Below are positions 24,801-33,286 of a DNA stretch of 64,000 nucleotides, in pieces. Below the pieces are notes generated by a model, which was given only the letters and a program-made list of their open reading frames with translations, was not told the DNA's origin and did no database searches. The position numbers and the translations under genes were made by a program. The stretch is from Cytobacillus dafuensis. GTDB taxonomy: Bacteria; Bacillota; Bacilli; Bacillales; Cytobacillaceae. The stretch covers positions 1,654,001 through 1,718,000 of the forward strand of contig NZ_CP042593.1 of NCBI RefSeq assembly GCF_007995155.1, given 5' to 3'. How positions within the stretch are numbered: the stretch's first letter is position 1; every line of letters begins with the position of its first letter.

Positions 24801-25369
24801 AAATGCTCACTTATTTAGACATAGTCATTTCTCATTCAAAATCACTTATTGGAACAGAGGCTAATCCGGCTGGTGTCTTATATTTCCATGTTCAAAACCC
24901 AATCATTAATACATCAAAAATGCTGACACTTGAAGAAATCGAACAGGAAATCTTTAAAAAGTTTAAAATGAATGGCCTTTTGCTCGGTGAAGAAAATGTT
25001 GTTAAGCTCATGGATCAGACACTGGTGACAGGAGATTCCTCCATCATCTCTGCAGGAATAAAGAAGGATGGCAGTCTTTCAAAACGCTCAAAAATTGCAA
25101 GTAAAGAGGAATTCGATCATTTACGCAAATATGTGCGAGGAATGTATACAAAAACAGGAAATCAAATTATTGGCGGCAACGTGGATATTTCCCCTTATAA
25201 ACTGAAGGAGAAAACCCCTTGTACATTTTGTTCCTTTAAATCTGTCTGCCAATTTGATGAATCTCTAGATGGCAATGATTATCGTTTACTTGTTCCACAA
25301 CCTAAGGATGAGGTGCTTGAATGTATGAGAAGGGAGGTAGAGGAAAATGCAAACACGAATACCATCTAA
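21854..25369 (+). CDS. addB: ATP-dependent helicase/deoxyribonuclease subunit B
   Basis: AddB is the second subunit of the AddAB (RexAB) helicase-nuclease, which resects double-strand breaks up to Chi and loads RecA. The 1171-residue product has the family length. It shows Walker A GRSGSGKTEY at the N-terminus, the C-terminal RecB-type nuclease motif VIDYKSSSKD, and the iron-sulfur cluster cysteines: one in MELFHGCPFSHF and three in CTFCSFKSVCQFD. The ATG is preceded by GAAAGGATGAGAG. The gene overlaps addA by 23 bp; the two are an operon in all Firmicutes known to me. Confidence 0.97.
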   Translation: MSVRLLIGRSGSGKTEYCLNEIRDELKRKPDGSTPIIYLVPEQMTFLSEYKLITTPDLGGMIRCQVYSFTRLAWRILQETGGMNRYHINSVGISMLIRKIIDEKKEELKLFQRAADKNGFIQQIEQIITEFKRYCVKPEELAERHDQLSTEEQSNNALQDKLHDLELIYKTFEESIINKYLDSEDYFRLLSEKALESAYLKNAEVYIDGFYSFTPQEYMIVEQLMKLCKKVTITLTLDRPFKQNSPDELHLFRMSGENCQTIYEIATANGLQMEEILLSDQKRWEKPSLQHLEANFDTRPAIGYKGETAVHIGQAVNRRAEIEGIARKINQLVRIEGMRYRNIAILLRNGQDYHDLIETVFQDYQIPVFIDQKRTMLNHPLVELIRSTLEVINGNWRYEPIFRAVKTELIFPVKLNNTLIREQMDRLENYVLAKGIQGDKWTNKKRWIYRRIMGLEFDSFVQTDVEKEIEQELNDLRDMITGPILRLSRRLNKAKFGRQFCEAVYLYLEELDVPAKIEQWKNSEEEKGNLVKSREHGQVWNAIMELLDQYVEMLGEDEVSQKQFASILDAGMETLRFSLVPPSLDQVVAADMVNSRLSDIRAAFIIGMNEGILPSKFSEDGVFADDDREKLLSNGMKIAPSGRTRLLDEDFIAYKAFVTPSEWLFISYPLANEEGKALMPSSYIKRLQDLLPECKQHYYLADLAELPEVEQLEYVSSLNTTLAYLTSQLQLKKRNYPIYDFWWDIYNFYLKNESWKRNVQKVLSSLNYENQTRKLNEHISQDLYGDTIHASVSRMELFHGCPFSHFVQHGLKLRERQIFRLEAPDIGELFHAALKYIAETVMNKRMSWTELTRQQCEILAQEAIEMLAPKLQNEILLSSNRHYYIKRKLEQIISRASFILSEHAKASGFSPVGLELGFGPGPKADLPPLSFPLKNGTKMELVGRIDRIDKAQEGNDVFLRVIDYKSSSKDLNINEVYYGLALQMLTYLDIVISHSKSLIGTEANPAGVLYFHVQNPIINTSKMLTLEEIEQEIFKKFKMNGLLLGEENVVKLMDQTLVTGDSSIISAGIKKDGSLSKRSKIASKEEFDHLRKYVRGMYTKTGNQIIGGNVDISPYKLKEKTPCTFCSFKSVCQFDESLDGNDYRLLVPQPKDEVLECMRREVEENANTNTI

Positions 25370-28300
25370 GCCAGCAAATGCTACTTGGACAGATGATCAA
25401 TGGAAAGCCATTATGGCCAAAGGACAGGATGTTTTAGTTGCTGCAGCGGCTGGCTCCGGAAAAACGGCTGTTCTTGTTGAACGTATCATTAATAAAATTA
25501 TATCTGAGGAAGATCCGATCAATGTTGACGAATTGCTTGTTGTAACCTTCACAAATGCTTCGGCTGCAGAAATGAGACATAGAATTGGAGAGGCTTTAGA
25601 AAAAGCTATTAACGAAAATCCGAAATCTATTCATTTACGAAAACAGTTAAGTTTATTAAATAAAGCGTCGATCTCTACCCTTCATTCCTTCTGTCTGGAA
25701 ATGATCAGGAAATATTATTATATGATCGATATTGATCCAGGTTTTCGGATTGCTGATGAAACAGAAGCTCAGCTTCTAAGGGATGAAGTGCTTGAAGAGC
25801 TTTTTGAAGAGGAGTACGGGAAAGAAGGAAATGAGGACTTCTTTGCCTTAGTTGATACGTTCACAAATGATCGCAGTGATATTGCGCTACAGGAAATGAT
25901 TAGGAATTTGTATGATTTTGCACGGGCAAATCCTTCACCAGATCAATATTTAGACTCGATCATAGAGATGTACAATGTAGAAAAACAAACAGAAATCGAG
26001 CAGCTTCCATTTGTTCAATCTCTTTTGCACGACATTGATCTGCAATTAAATGGGGCAAAACAATTACTCGAATATGGACTTGAGCTGACAAAGCTTCCTG
26101 GAGGTCCTGCACCAAGAGCGGAAAATTTCATCGATGACCTGCAAATTGTTAATACGCTTATTCAAGCTAAAAACGATTCGTGGGCAACACTTTATCAAGC
26201 ACTGCAATCATGGTCCTTCGGAAGGGCAAAGAATTGCAAAGGTGAGGAATATGACAACGAATTAATTGAAAAGGCAAAAAAGCTTAGAGATAAAGCGAAA
26301 AAAATCATTCAGGATATCCAAGACGAGCTGTTCTCGCGTAAGCCTGAGAGCTTTATTCGAGATATGAGTGAGATGAAGCGGCATATCGAATCACTTGTTT
26401 CAAGTGTAAAGTCATTTTCACACCGATTTGAGCAAGTTAAAGCTGAAAAAGGAATTGTCGATTTTGCCGATCTTGAACATTATTGCCTAACTATACTCTC
26501 AACGATTCAAGAAGATGGAGCATTATTACCATCAGCAGCTGCCTTCGCTTGCAAAAGACAGTTTAAAGAAGTCCTTGTTGATGAATATCAAGATACCAAT
26601 ATGGTTCAAGAAACCATTTTGAAGCTTGTTACAAATGATTCAGAGCTAATGGGCAATCTTTTCATGGTTGGTGATGTGAAGCAGTCCATTTACCGCTTTA
26701 GGCTTGCAGAACCGAACTTATTCTTAGGTAAGTATAACCGGTTTACAAAAGGTGGTGAAGAAGCTGGCTTACGAATAGACCTCGCTAAAAATTTCAGAAG
26801 CCGTAAAGAAGTGCTTCATGGAACAAACTATCTTTTTAAGCAGCTGATGGATGTTTCTGTTGGGGAAATTGAATATGATGAAGCAGCAGAATTGATCAAT
26901 GGAGCCCCATACCCAGTGGATGAAACCTATCCAATTGAATTGACTGTAATCGATTTAGAAGGTAAGGAAGAGGAAGAGCCTCAAGAGGCAGAAGAGGAAG
27001 TCTTTGATAGTGCTGATTTAGCTCAGTCTCAGCTTGAAGCTAGATATATGGCTTCAAAAATAAAAGAAATCATCGCTGAACGGAAGGAAGTATATAATCC
27101 AAAAACAAAAACTGGAAGACCTGCGATGTACCGTGACATCGTTATTTTACTCCGTTCCATGACTTGGGCACCGCAAATCATGGAGGAATTTAAACAACAG
27201 GGTATTCCAGTATATGCTAATTTGTCCTCGGGTTATTTCGAAGCAACTGAGGTAGCCATTATGATGTCACTTTTGAAAATTATTGATAATCCGTATCAGG
27301 ATATTCCTCTTGCATCTGTTCTTAGATCGCCAATTGTCGGTTTAACAGAGGAAGAACTGGCACAGATTAGGATTCATCATAAAAAAGGCGTATTTTATGA
27401 AGCTATATCAGCCTTTTGTTTGGAAAAGCCTTCAATTCAAACAGAGGAATTGTATGAAAAACTATTACCATTCTTTGAAGATTTAAAGGAATGGCGTGTG
27501 ATGGCAAGGAAGGGTTCACTATCTGAGTTAATCTGGCACTTATACCGAGAAACAAAGTTTTATGATTTTGTAGGCGGAATGCCAGGAGGAAAACAGAGAC
27601 AAGCCAATCTTCGTGCTCTTTATGATCGTGCCCGCCAATATGAAGCTACATCTTTTCGGGGATTATTCCGCTTCTTAAGATTTATCGAAAGGATGCGTGA
27701 CCGCGGAGATGATCTAGGTGCAGCCCGTGCATTAGGGGAACAGGAGGATGTTGTACGCCTGATGACGATTCATAGCAGTAAAGGGCTTGAATTTCCAATT
27801 GTTTTTATAGCAGGGCTTGGACGAAATTTTAATACGATGGATTTGAAAAAAAACTATATGCTTGATAAGGAATACGGCTTTGCAGCAAAATACGTTAACG
27901 CTGAAAAAAGAATTTCGTATCCGTCCCTTCCTCAGCTTGCTTTTAAAAGGAAAAAGAAAATGGAAATGCTGGCAGAGGAGCTGCGTGTTCTGTATGTGGC
28001 TTTAACAAGGGCAAAAGAGAAGCTATATTTAGTTGCCTCTGTAAAAAGCGCAGAGAAAAAGCTGAGTCAATGGGGCAAATTCGCCGAAGCTCAAGACTGG
28101 CTCCTTAATGAATTTGATCGTGCATCGGCAAATACTTATCTGGACTGGATAGGGCCTTCGCTTGTGAGGCATAAAGACTGTGAACCATTGAGAGGAAAGG
28201 GGTCAGGAATAAATCCGCTAATCTCAGAAGAAATTATTACTCACCCTTCATGCTGGAATGTCCAAATATTAAACGGCAATGAGGCTGCGAGCATTACAGA

Positions 28301-29105
28301 AGAGATGGATATACAAAGAGAAGACTTACTGGATAGGGTATTGAGCGGGGAGGCTATCCCTGTGGAATCTCCATTTAAAGATTTGGTTGAAGCTCAGCTA
28401 TCATGGAAATACAAGAATTTGAAAGCTTCTAATCATCGTTCAAAACAGTCTGTATCTGAAGTGAAGAGGCAGAAGGAAATATTCTCTCATGAAGATGCTG
28501 GAATTGAATACATTCAAAAATTAAAAAAGCCTTTATTGAACCGTCCTCAATTTATGCAGGAGAAGTCATTATCTCCCGCGGAAAAAGGGACTGCTATGCA
28601 TACGGTGATGCAGCATATTGATTTCAGTAAGGAGCCAACGGAATTGTCAATTGCAGTAAAAATGGAAGAAATGGTTCAGAAGGAACTTCTGACTGCAGAT
28701 CAGTTCGAGGCAATAGATCCGGATTTAATTGTACAATTCTTCCATACAGACCTTGGAAAAAGGATGATTCAAGCTAAAGGAATTAAGCGTGAAATCCCTT
28801 TTAGTGTTTCATTTCCTACTAGTGATATCTACCATGAGTGGGAAGGGGAAGATGAGCATGTTTTGATCCAAGGAATTATAGACTGTCTGTTTGAAGATGA
28901 ACATGGTCTAGTGCTTCTAGATTATAAAACGGATGGAATTACCAATCGTTTTAAGGGAGGCTTTACTGAAGCAAGGAAAGTCCTAGAGGAACGATACCGA
29001 GTGCAAATAGAAATGTATTCGAAGGCGTTGGAGCAAATTTTAAAAAGGGAAATTAGTGAGAGGTATTTATTCTTTTTTGATGGAGCTCATATAATCAAGC
29101 TTTAA
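25347..29105 (+). CDS. addA: ATP-dependent helicase/nuclease subunit A
   Basis: AddA is the UvrD/Rep-type 3'-5' helicase with a C-terminal nuclease domain. The 1252-residue protein contains Walker A AAAAGSGKTAVL, TFTNASAAEMRHR (motif Ia), VDEYQDTNMVQE (motif II), GDVKQSIYRFR (motif III), VRLMTIHSSKGLEFP (motif V), ELRVLYVALTRAKEKLYL (motif VI) and the nuclease motif VLLDYKTD. The start lies inside addB's end after GGGAGGTAGAGG. Downstream, only about 36 bp separate it from the convergent gerPF stop; the sbcD and sbcC genes that follow addA in B. subtilis are not here. Confidence 0.97.
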   Translation: MQTRIPSKPANATWTDDQWKAIMAKGQDVLVAAAAGSGKTAVLVERIINKIISEEDPINVDELLVVTFTNASAAEMRHRIGEALEKAINENPKSIHLRKQLSLLNKASISTLHSFCLEMIRKYYYMIDIDPGFRIADETEAQLLRDEVLEELFEEEYGKEGNEDFFALVDTFTNDRSDIALQEMIRNLYDFARANPSPDQYLDSIIEMYNVEKQTEIEQLPFVQSLLHDIDLQLNGAKQLLEYGLELTKLPGGPAPRAENFIDDLQIVNTLIQAKNDSWATLYQALQSWSFGRAKNCKGEEYDNELIEKAKKLRDKAKKIIQDIQDELFSRKPESFIRDMSEMKRHIESLVSSVKSFSHRFEQVKAEKGIVDFADLEHYCLTILSTIQEDGALLPSAAAFACKRQFKEVLVDEYQDTNMVQETILKLVTNDSELMGNLFMVGDVKQSIYRFRLAEPNLFLGKYNRFTKGGEEAGLRIDLAKNFRSRKEVLHGTNYLFKQLMDVSVGEIEYDEAAELINGAPYPVDETYPIELTVIDLEGKEEEEPQEAEEEVFDSADLAQSQLEARYMASKIKEIIAERKEVYNPKTKTGRPAMYRDIVILLRSMTWAPQIMEEFKQQGIPVYANLSSGYFEATEVAIMMSLLKIIDNPYQDIPLASVLRSPIVGLTEEELAQIRIHHKKGVFYEAISAFCLEKPSIQTEELYEKLLPFFEDLKEWRVMARKGSLSELIWHLYRETKFYDFVGGMPGGKQRQANLRALYDRARQYEATSFRGLFRFLRFIERMRDRGDDLGAARALGEQEDVVRLMTIHSSKGLEFPIVFIAGLGRNFNTMDLKKNYMLDKEYGFAAKYVNAEKRISYPSLPQLAFKRKKKMEMLAEELRVLYVALTRAKEKLYLVASVKSAEKKLSQWGKFAEAQDWLLNEFDRASANTYLDWIGPSLVRHKDCEPLRGKGSGINPLISEEIITHPSCWNVQILNGNEAASITEEMDIQREDLLDRVLSGEAIPVESPFKDLVEAQLSWKYKNLKASNHRSKQSVSEVKRQKEIFSHEDAGIEYIQKLKKPLLNRPQFMQEKSLSPAEKGTAMHTVMQHIDFSKEPTELSIAVKMEEMVQKELLTADQFEAIDPDLIVQFFHTDLGKRMIQAKGIKREIPFSVSFPTSDIYHEWEGEDEHVLIQGIIDCLFEDEHGLVLLDYKTDGITNRFKGGFTEARKVLEERYRVQIEMYSKALEQILKREISERYLFFFDGAHIIKL

Positions 29106-29106
29106 T

Positions 29107-29143
29107 AAAACAGGCATGGGAATCCATTTCCCTAGCCTGTTTT
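29107..29143. terminator. Bidirectional terminator between addA and gerPF
   Basis: AAAACAGGC pairs with GCCTGTTTT, extended inward by GGGAA/TTCCC. U-tracts lie on both strands. Confidence 0.85.
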
Positions 29144-29360
29144 AATTGTTTCCAACAATTGGCTGGTCAATTAGGTTTGTATCCAGAACATTGCTTGCAC
29201 TCAGTCCATTATTTGTAACAATGAATCCACCAGTATTGATTGCTCCTTGCCCTGAAGTTGATTTTGAAGCGGTTTTTGGAGAGATAATTACCGTATCACC
29301 GAATTGAACAACTCCGCCTGAAACATGAATAATTTGAACGGGGCCAATAATTGCTGGCAT
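29142..29360 (-). CDS. gerPF: Spore germination protein GerPF
   Basis: A 72-residue small protein that begins MPAIIGPVQIIHVSGG and carries FGDTVIISPKTASKSTSG and GAINTGG, the GerPA/GerPF pattern. GerP proteins are made in the mother cell and are needed for nutrient germinants to cross the coat. The start at 29360 is preferred because AAAGGA lies eight bases upstream of it, whereas the ATG nine bases earlier overlaps that site. It is the last gene of the gerPABCDEF operon. Confidence 0.93.
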   Translation of the reverse strand: MPAIIGPVQIIHVSGGVVQFGDTVIISPKTASKSTSGQGAINTGGFIVTNNGLSASNVLDTNLIDQPIVGNN

Positions 29361-29435
29361 ACGAAACATCCTTTTCTATTTTGACGATTTTTTTAGTGGG
29401 GTCATTTATCAAAGGTTAACGTGCTGTGTAAGTTT

Positions 29436-29828
29436 TTATCTGCTTTCAGATTGAGTTTTATTTTTCGGTAGCAGCTGGCGAATATGTTTAATTCTTGTCT
29501 CCATTGAGACATGATTGCTGCTTCCAATATGGATGATGGAAGATACGGATACACCAACAATATCTAAATGGTGAACTTTAATAATCGGATTCAGATTTTC
29601 TGTATACATAGGGATACTTATTTCAACTGGCTGGAATGGTATGGGTTTAGTAAACACTGGATAGACATTAAAGTTTCCTTCGTTTCCATAAAAAATTTCC
29701 TGTTCCCTTTGAACTGCTAGCGCCCGTGAAAAGCCTTGTATGATGGAGGAGTCTCCAATTTGAAATATAGAAGAATAGAAAAAGGTATCTATTTTTATCT
29801 CATCAACAATCGATGTTCTTCGAAACAT
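29436..29828 (-). CDS. gerPE: Spore germination protein GerPE
   Basis: A 130-residue protein with two GerP-type strands: FYSSIFQIGDSSII near residue 17 and VGVSVSSIIHIGSSNHV near 91. It ends in a basic tail. It fits GerPE by length and position between gerPD and gerPF. It starts two bases after the gerPD stop. Confidence 0.9.
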   Translation of the reverse strand: MFRRTSIVDEIKIDTFFYSSIFQIGDSSIIQGFSRALAVQREQEIFYGNEGNFNVYPVFTKPIPFQPVEISIPMYTENLNPIIKVHHLDIVGVSVSSIIHIGSSNHVSMETRIKHIRQLLPKNKTQSESR

Positions 29829-29830
29829 AG

Positions 29831-30007
29831 TTACTCCCGTGTCAGTGGAACAAAAGGTCCGATTATTAAAGACTCTGGAGGTGTATCAAAAGCGGATGCC
29901 ATCTGAATGGTTTGTGTATCTCCAATCATTAATATGGAGGAGCTGGATACCCCAATAATTCGTATACTTCCTACAGAAAGCTCCCGATTGTAAACATGGA
30001 AGTTCAT
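29831..30007 (-). CDS. gerPD: Spore germination protein GerPD
   Basis: A 58-residue product beginning MNFHVYNRELSVGSIRI, with GVSSSSILMIGDTQTIQ in the middle and ending in IIGPFVPLTRE. This is the GerPD pattern and the usual length. It overlaps the stop of gerPC by four bases (ATGA) and was found by reading the minus strand between gerPC and gerPE. Confidence 0.9.
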   Translation of the reverse strand: MNFHVYNRELSVGSIRIIGVSSSSILMIGDTQTIQMASAFDTPPESLIIGPFVPLTRE

Positions 30008-30627
30008 TCATTCTTCAATCCTTTCACATTATCAGGCAAATGGTTTAAAAAGGTTTGAACTCCTTTTTGTATTTCCATTTTCAGCTGGTTTATGATTTCA
30101 TCATTCAAATTATTAGTTCGATCAGCATTGTTTTCATGTTCAGGAGATTGATATTTTTTAAGATAAAAGTCAATTCTGCTAGGTAATTGTTTTTTAATAT
30201 CCTCTTTAATAAAGGATATTTGTGGTTCACCAATATCAATATTCTGACTCTTTCCAATTTCAGTGATGAATTCGGTTAGTTCATTATCTAAATAATGAAA
30301 AATGGCATTTTCAATATCAATTGTCCTATACATTTGATTATTTGGTGAGTATGGGGTATGAATGCCTTTATTTTCAATGGTAAAATCATCAATATTATTT
30401 AAATCTGATGGATTTAGTCCAATGTTTAATGTTCCCTCTAAGGTTTCTACCTTTAGCTGATCAAATTTATACTCAATTTTGTCAACATTAACCGCAGGAC
30501 GTTCTTTTAGTGTTTTTGTTTCCTCTGTTAGTTTAGAAACCTTTCTCTCTAAGCTAAGGATTCTCTTCTCCTGATAATCGATAAATACATGTAATTTTTG
30601 CAGATAAGAATATAAGTCTGAAGTCAT
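30004..30627 (-). CDS. gerPC: Spore germination protein GerPC
   Basis: A 207-residue protein with an N-terminal coiled coil (YLQKLHVFIDYQEKRILSL and following leucine heptads, about 7-40). The central part contains KVETLEGTLNIGLNP, typical of GerPC, and the C-terminus is acidic and helical. It is the only long member of the operon and is required with the other GerP proteins for coat permeability to germinants. GGTGGGAAA precedes the ATG. Confidence 0.9.
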   Translation of the reverse strand: MTSDLYSYLQKLHVFIDYQEKRILSLERKVSKLTEETKTLKERPAVNVDKIEYKFDQLKVETLEGTLNIGLNPSDLNNIDDFTIENKGIHTPYSPNNQMYRTIDIENAIFHYLDNELTEFITEIGKSQNIDIGEPQISFIKEDIKKQLPSRIDFYLKKYQSPEHENNADRTNNLNDEIINQLKMEIQKGVQTFLNHLPDNVKGLKNE

Positions 30628-30690
30628 TTTCCCACCTCATTTTTGACTTTCAAGAATCAAGAAAAAGAGTGCATATCCATAACAGTTTAA

Positions 30691-30885
30691 TTATTGTGCT
30701 GATAATGGTACTAAAGGTGCAGTAGCTGCTGCCGTTGGTGCAGGTTGAGTAAAACCTCCCGTATTGTATAAATGAGAAGATGGAATAATCATACCCGCAC
30801 TGCCGATCTGAAATACGGATGAGTTAGATATTCCTCCAATCTTAATGAAATTTATTTGAATGGATTGTTGAATATAAAAATTCAC
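30691..30885 (-). CDS. gerPB: Spore germination protein GerPB
   Basis: A 64-residue protein starting at GTG (VNFYIQQSIQINFIKIGG), followed by ISNSSVFQIGSAG and a proline/alanine-rich tail ending LVPLSAQ, matching GerPB. The GTG at 30885 lies six bases after AAAGGTGA; the earlier in-frame ATG overlaps that site. Confidence 0.9.
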   Translation of the reverse strand: MNFYIQQSIQINFIKIGGISNSSVFQIGSAGMIIPSSHLYNTGGFTQPAPTAAATAPLVPLSAQ

Positions 30886-30900
30886 AATTATCACCTTTAA

Positions 30901-31122
30901 CTATGCATTTAGAAAAATCCCTTGATCTGTTCCGTCTGAATCATATGTGTTCGTACTGCTTTGGTGATTATAAACATTTAATCCATCACCAGTATTAAAA
31001 GAACCTGCCCCTGAATAGGTTTTTGCATTTGATATAGGCATTATTTTATAAACATCCCCAATGTTAAATACAGAACCGGTTCCAATAGCCATAACTTGGG
31101 CGACTCCTACAATTGCTGGCAT
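30901..31122 (-). CDS. gerPA: Spore germination protein GerPA
   Basis: A 73-residue protein starting MPAIVGVAQVMAIGTGS, with FNIGDVYKIMPISNAKTYSG and GAGSFNTGDG, the GerPA signature. It is the first gene of the gerP operon and lies downstream of a sigma-K-like promoter. The start at 31122 is selected by an AAAAGGA eight bases upstream. Confidence 0.93.
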   Translation of the reverse strand: MPAIVGVAQVMAIGTGSVFNIGDVYKIMPISNAKTYSGAGSFNTGDGLNVYNHQSSTNTYDSDGTDQGIFLNA

Positions 31123-31150
31123 ATACGACATCCTTTTTGTTTTTCTTTTA

Positions 31151-31180
31151 TATCGTATGTGCCTAGAAAAGGATTGTGAT
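31151..31180 (-). promoter_or_regulatory. Sigma-K-like promoter of the gerP operon
   Basis: Read on the minus strand: -35 region ATCACA (31180-31175), a 15-bp spacer, and -10 CATACGATA (31159-31151). The -10 fits the sigma-K consensus CATANNNTA exactly. The gerP operon of B. subtilis is transcribed late in the mother cell by sigma-K. Confidence 0.75.
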
Positions 31181-31314
31181 TAAAAAGCCTAACAATCTTT
31201 TAAAACTCGATTCCTACACATTGTAATATAACAGATGAAAAAGTTCTTAACTGTTTGAAAGAATATGGTAAAATATTATTAGAATTTAATAAATATTCAG
31301 TGAGGTGTCCGATT

Positions 31315-32910
31315 ATGTATGTCCCTTTAATTTTAAATCAGTTTTTAGATCGCGCTGTTTCTTTATATGGATCCAAAGAAGCCATTTTTTGTGATACAAG
31401 AGTTTTTACATATAATGAGCTCAACAACAGGGTAAATCGTCTATCCCATGGTTTAAAAGGCCTTGGCGTAAAGAAAGGAGATCGTGTAGCTTATTTGGCA
31501 CCCAATACTGTAGAGATGCTGGAAGGGTTTTATGGAGTTTTTCAGCTGGGGGCTGTCATGGTTCCGTTAAATATTCGCCTTAAGCCAGATGATTATGTTT
31601 TCATTTTGAACCACAGTGAAACAAAGGTGCTGTTTGTTGATCAAGATTTATACAATCTTATTGAACCTGTAAAGAGTCAGTTAAAAACGGTTGAAAAAAT
31701 TATTATCCATTATAAAGAAGAACATTCTGAAGAAACGGATTACGATCAATGGCTTTCGAGCCAATCAGATCTTCCATTCAAAAGAGAATCTATTGACGAG
31801 AACGATGTCTGTAGCCTCTTGTATACGAGTGGAACAACTGGGAATCCAAAGGGAGTTATGCTGACTCATCGTAATAATTATTTGCATGCACTAACCACGA
31901 TGCATCATCTTCGAGTTCAAGATCAAGATGTACTGCTGCATGTATTGCCAATGTTTCATGTGAATGGGTGGGGGTCTCCTTTTTATTACACTGCTAATGG
32001 TGCTTCACAGGTTTGCTTAAGAAAAGCTTCGCCTGAGTTAATCTTTCAAGCTATCCAAAACCATAAAGTATCGATTATGCATATGGCGCCGACCGTTCTT
32101 AACTCTCTCATCCAATATTTTGAAAAGAACAGGCCGGATATTACACAGGAATTAAGAGTGGTTATTGCCGGCTCAGCTCCACCACCTGCGTTTGTTTCAA
32201 AGGTAGAAAGGGAGATCGGTTGGGAATTTATCCAAGTTTATGGAATGACAGAGTCATCTCCATTAAGCACATTCTCAGTTATTCGCTCTCATTTAAAATC
32301 TTTGCCGATTGAGGAACAATATCGAATGAAAGCTAAAGCTGGTTACCAAATGATCAGCTGTGAAGTTAAGGTAGTAAATGAGTTTGGGGAGGAAGTTGCT
32401 CATAACGGAAAGGAAATAGGAGAAGTCATTACGAGAAGTAATGGCGTTATGAAGGGCTACTGGAAAAATAAAGAGGCGACAATGGAGGCCATCCGGGACG
32501 GCTGGCTGCACACCGGGGATATGGCAACTGTCGATATGTATGGAAATATTGATATTGTTGATCGTAAGAAGGATATTATTATTAGCGGAGGAGAAAATAT
32601 TTCGTCAATTGAAATTGAAGGTGCTCTATATGAACATCCATCAGTAATAGAAGCAGCTGTCATTGCTGTTCCTCATGAAAAATGGGGAGAGACACCTCAT
32701 GCTTTTATTGTTCTTAAAGAAAATCAAGAGGTGACTGAGCAGGATATTATTACATTTACAAGGGAAAAACTAGCACATTTTAAGGCAGTTACCGGCGTCA
32801 CATTTGTTGAAGCATTGCCAAAAACGGCATCTGGAAAAATCCAAAAGATCCACCTTAGAAATGACTATTGGGAAGTAAAGGGGAAAACAGCTGGGAGGTT
32901 TGTAAATTAG
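31315..32910 (+). CDS. Fatty-acid/acyl-CoA synthetase, AMP-forming
   Basis: A 531-residue class I adenylate-forming enzyme. It contains LLYTSGTTGNPKGVML, LPMFHVNGWGSPFY, VYGMTESSP, LHTGDMATVDMYGNIDIVDRKKD followed by the GGENI hinge region, and PKTASGKIQK with the catalytic lysine. It activates medium- or long-chain acids to CoA thioesters; the exact chain length is not readable. The start at 31315 follows GTGAGGTG. It is divergent from gerP and differs from the 19250 ligase in promoter and in the N-terminal acyl pocket region, so the two are separate paralogues. Confidence 0.88.
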   Translation: MYVPLILNQFLDRAVSLYGSKEAIFCDTRVFTYNELNNRVNRLSHGLKGLGVKKGDRVAYLAPNTVEMLEGFYGVFQLGAVMVPLNIRLKPDDYVFILNHSETKVLFVDQDLYNLIEPVKSQLKTVEKIIIHYKEEHSEETDYDQWLSSQSDLPFKRESIDENDVCSLLYTSGTTGNPKGVMLTHRNNYLHALTTMHHLRVQDQDVLLHVLPMFHVNGWGSPFYYTANGASQVCLRKASPELIFQAIQNHKVSIMHMAPTVLNSLIQYFEKNRPDITQELRVVIAGSAPPPAFVSKVEREIGWEFIQVYGMTESSPLSTFSVIRSHLKSLPIEEQYRMKAKAGYQMISCEVKVVNEFGEEVAHNGKEIGEVITRSNGVMKGYWKNKEATMEAIRDGWLHTGDMATVDMYGNIDIVDRKKDIIISGGENISSIEIEGALYEHPSVIEAAVIAVPHEKWGETPHAFIVLKENQEVTEQDIITFTREKLAHFKAVTGVTFVEALPKTASGKIQKIHLRNDYWEVKGKTAGRFVN

Positions 32911-32934
32911 TCTTTGATCTAATAATCTCAAAAG

Positions 32935-32964
32935 AAAAGCTGCAGCATAGTGTTGCAGCTTTTT
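32935..32964 (+). terminator. Terminator of acyl-CoA synthetase gene
   Basis: AAAAGCTGCA pairs with TGCAGCTTTT, and the 3' arm runs into a T-run. Confidence 0.8.
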
Positions 32965-32968
32965 GAAT

Positions 32969-33105
32969 TTTAGCTAGTAGGAAAGTTTAAGTTTATTAAC
33001 GTAATAAAGTAAAGTGTGTTTTCAATTAAGTATGTGCTAATAAGATCGCATAAGTAAAACTAAGGCATTCGCCAAAAAGGACTTGGCGAACGTCAAGTTT
33101 TTCTA
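32969..33105. repeat. Dispersed hairpin repeat, copy 3 (long form)
   Basis: This is closely similar to 21697-21833. It contains GCTAATAAGATCGCATAAG at 33036-33054 and the TTCGCCAA..TTGGCGAA hairpin. From 33106 to 33286 I see no gene, only the likely promoter region of the FAA-hydrolase gene. Confidence 0.85.
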
Positions 33106-33286
33106 ATGGAAAGGTTTCAGTTTTTACTGGAAAAGTGATTGCATTGATGATTTTTTCCTCCCAAATTAATTTCAGACGACTTTGGATTAGCCAACATTAT
33201 TATAGTCCTGTTAAAATAGTAAAAGAGAAGTTTAGTTATTTCAGTATTCCATTATAGAAACGTGAAATTAAAAATGAGGTGTTCAA

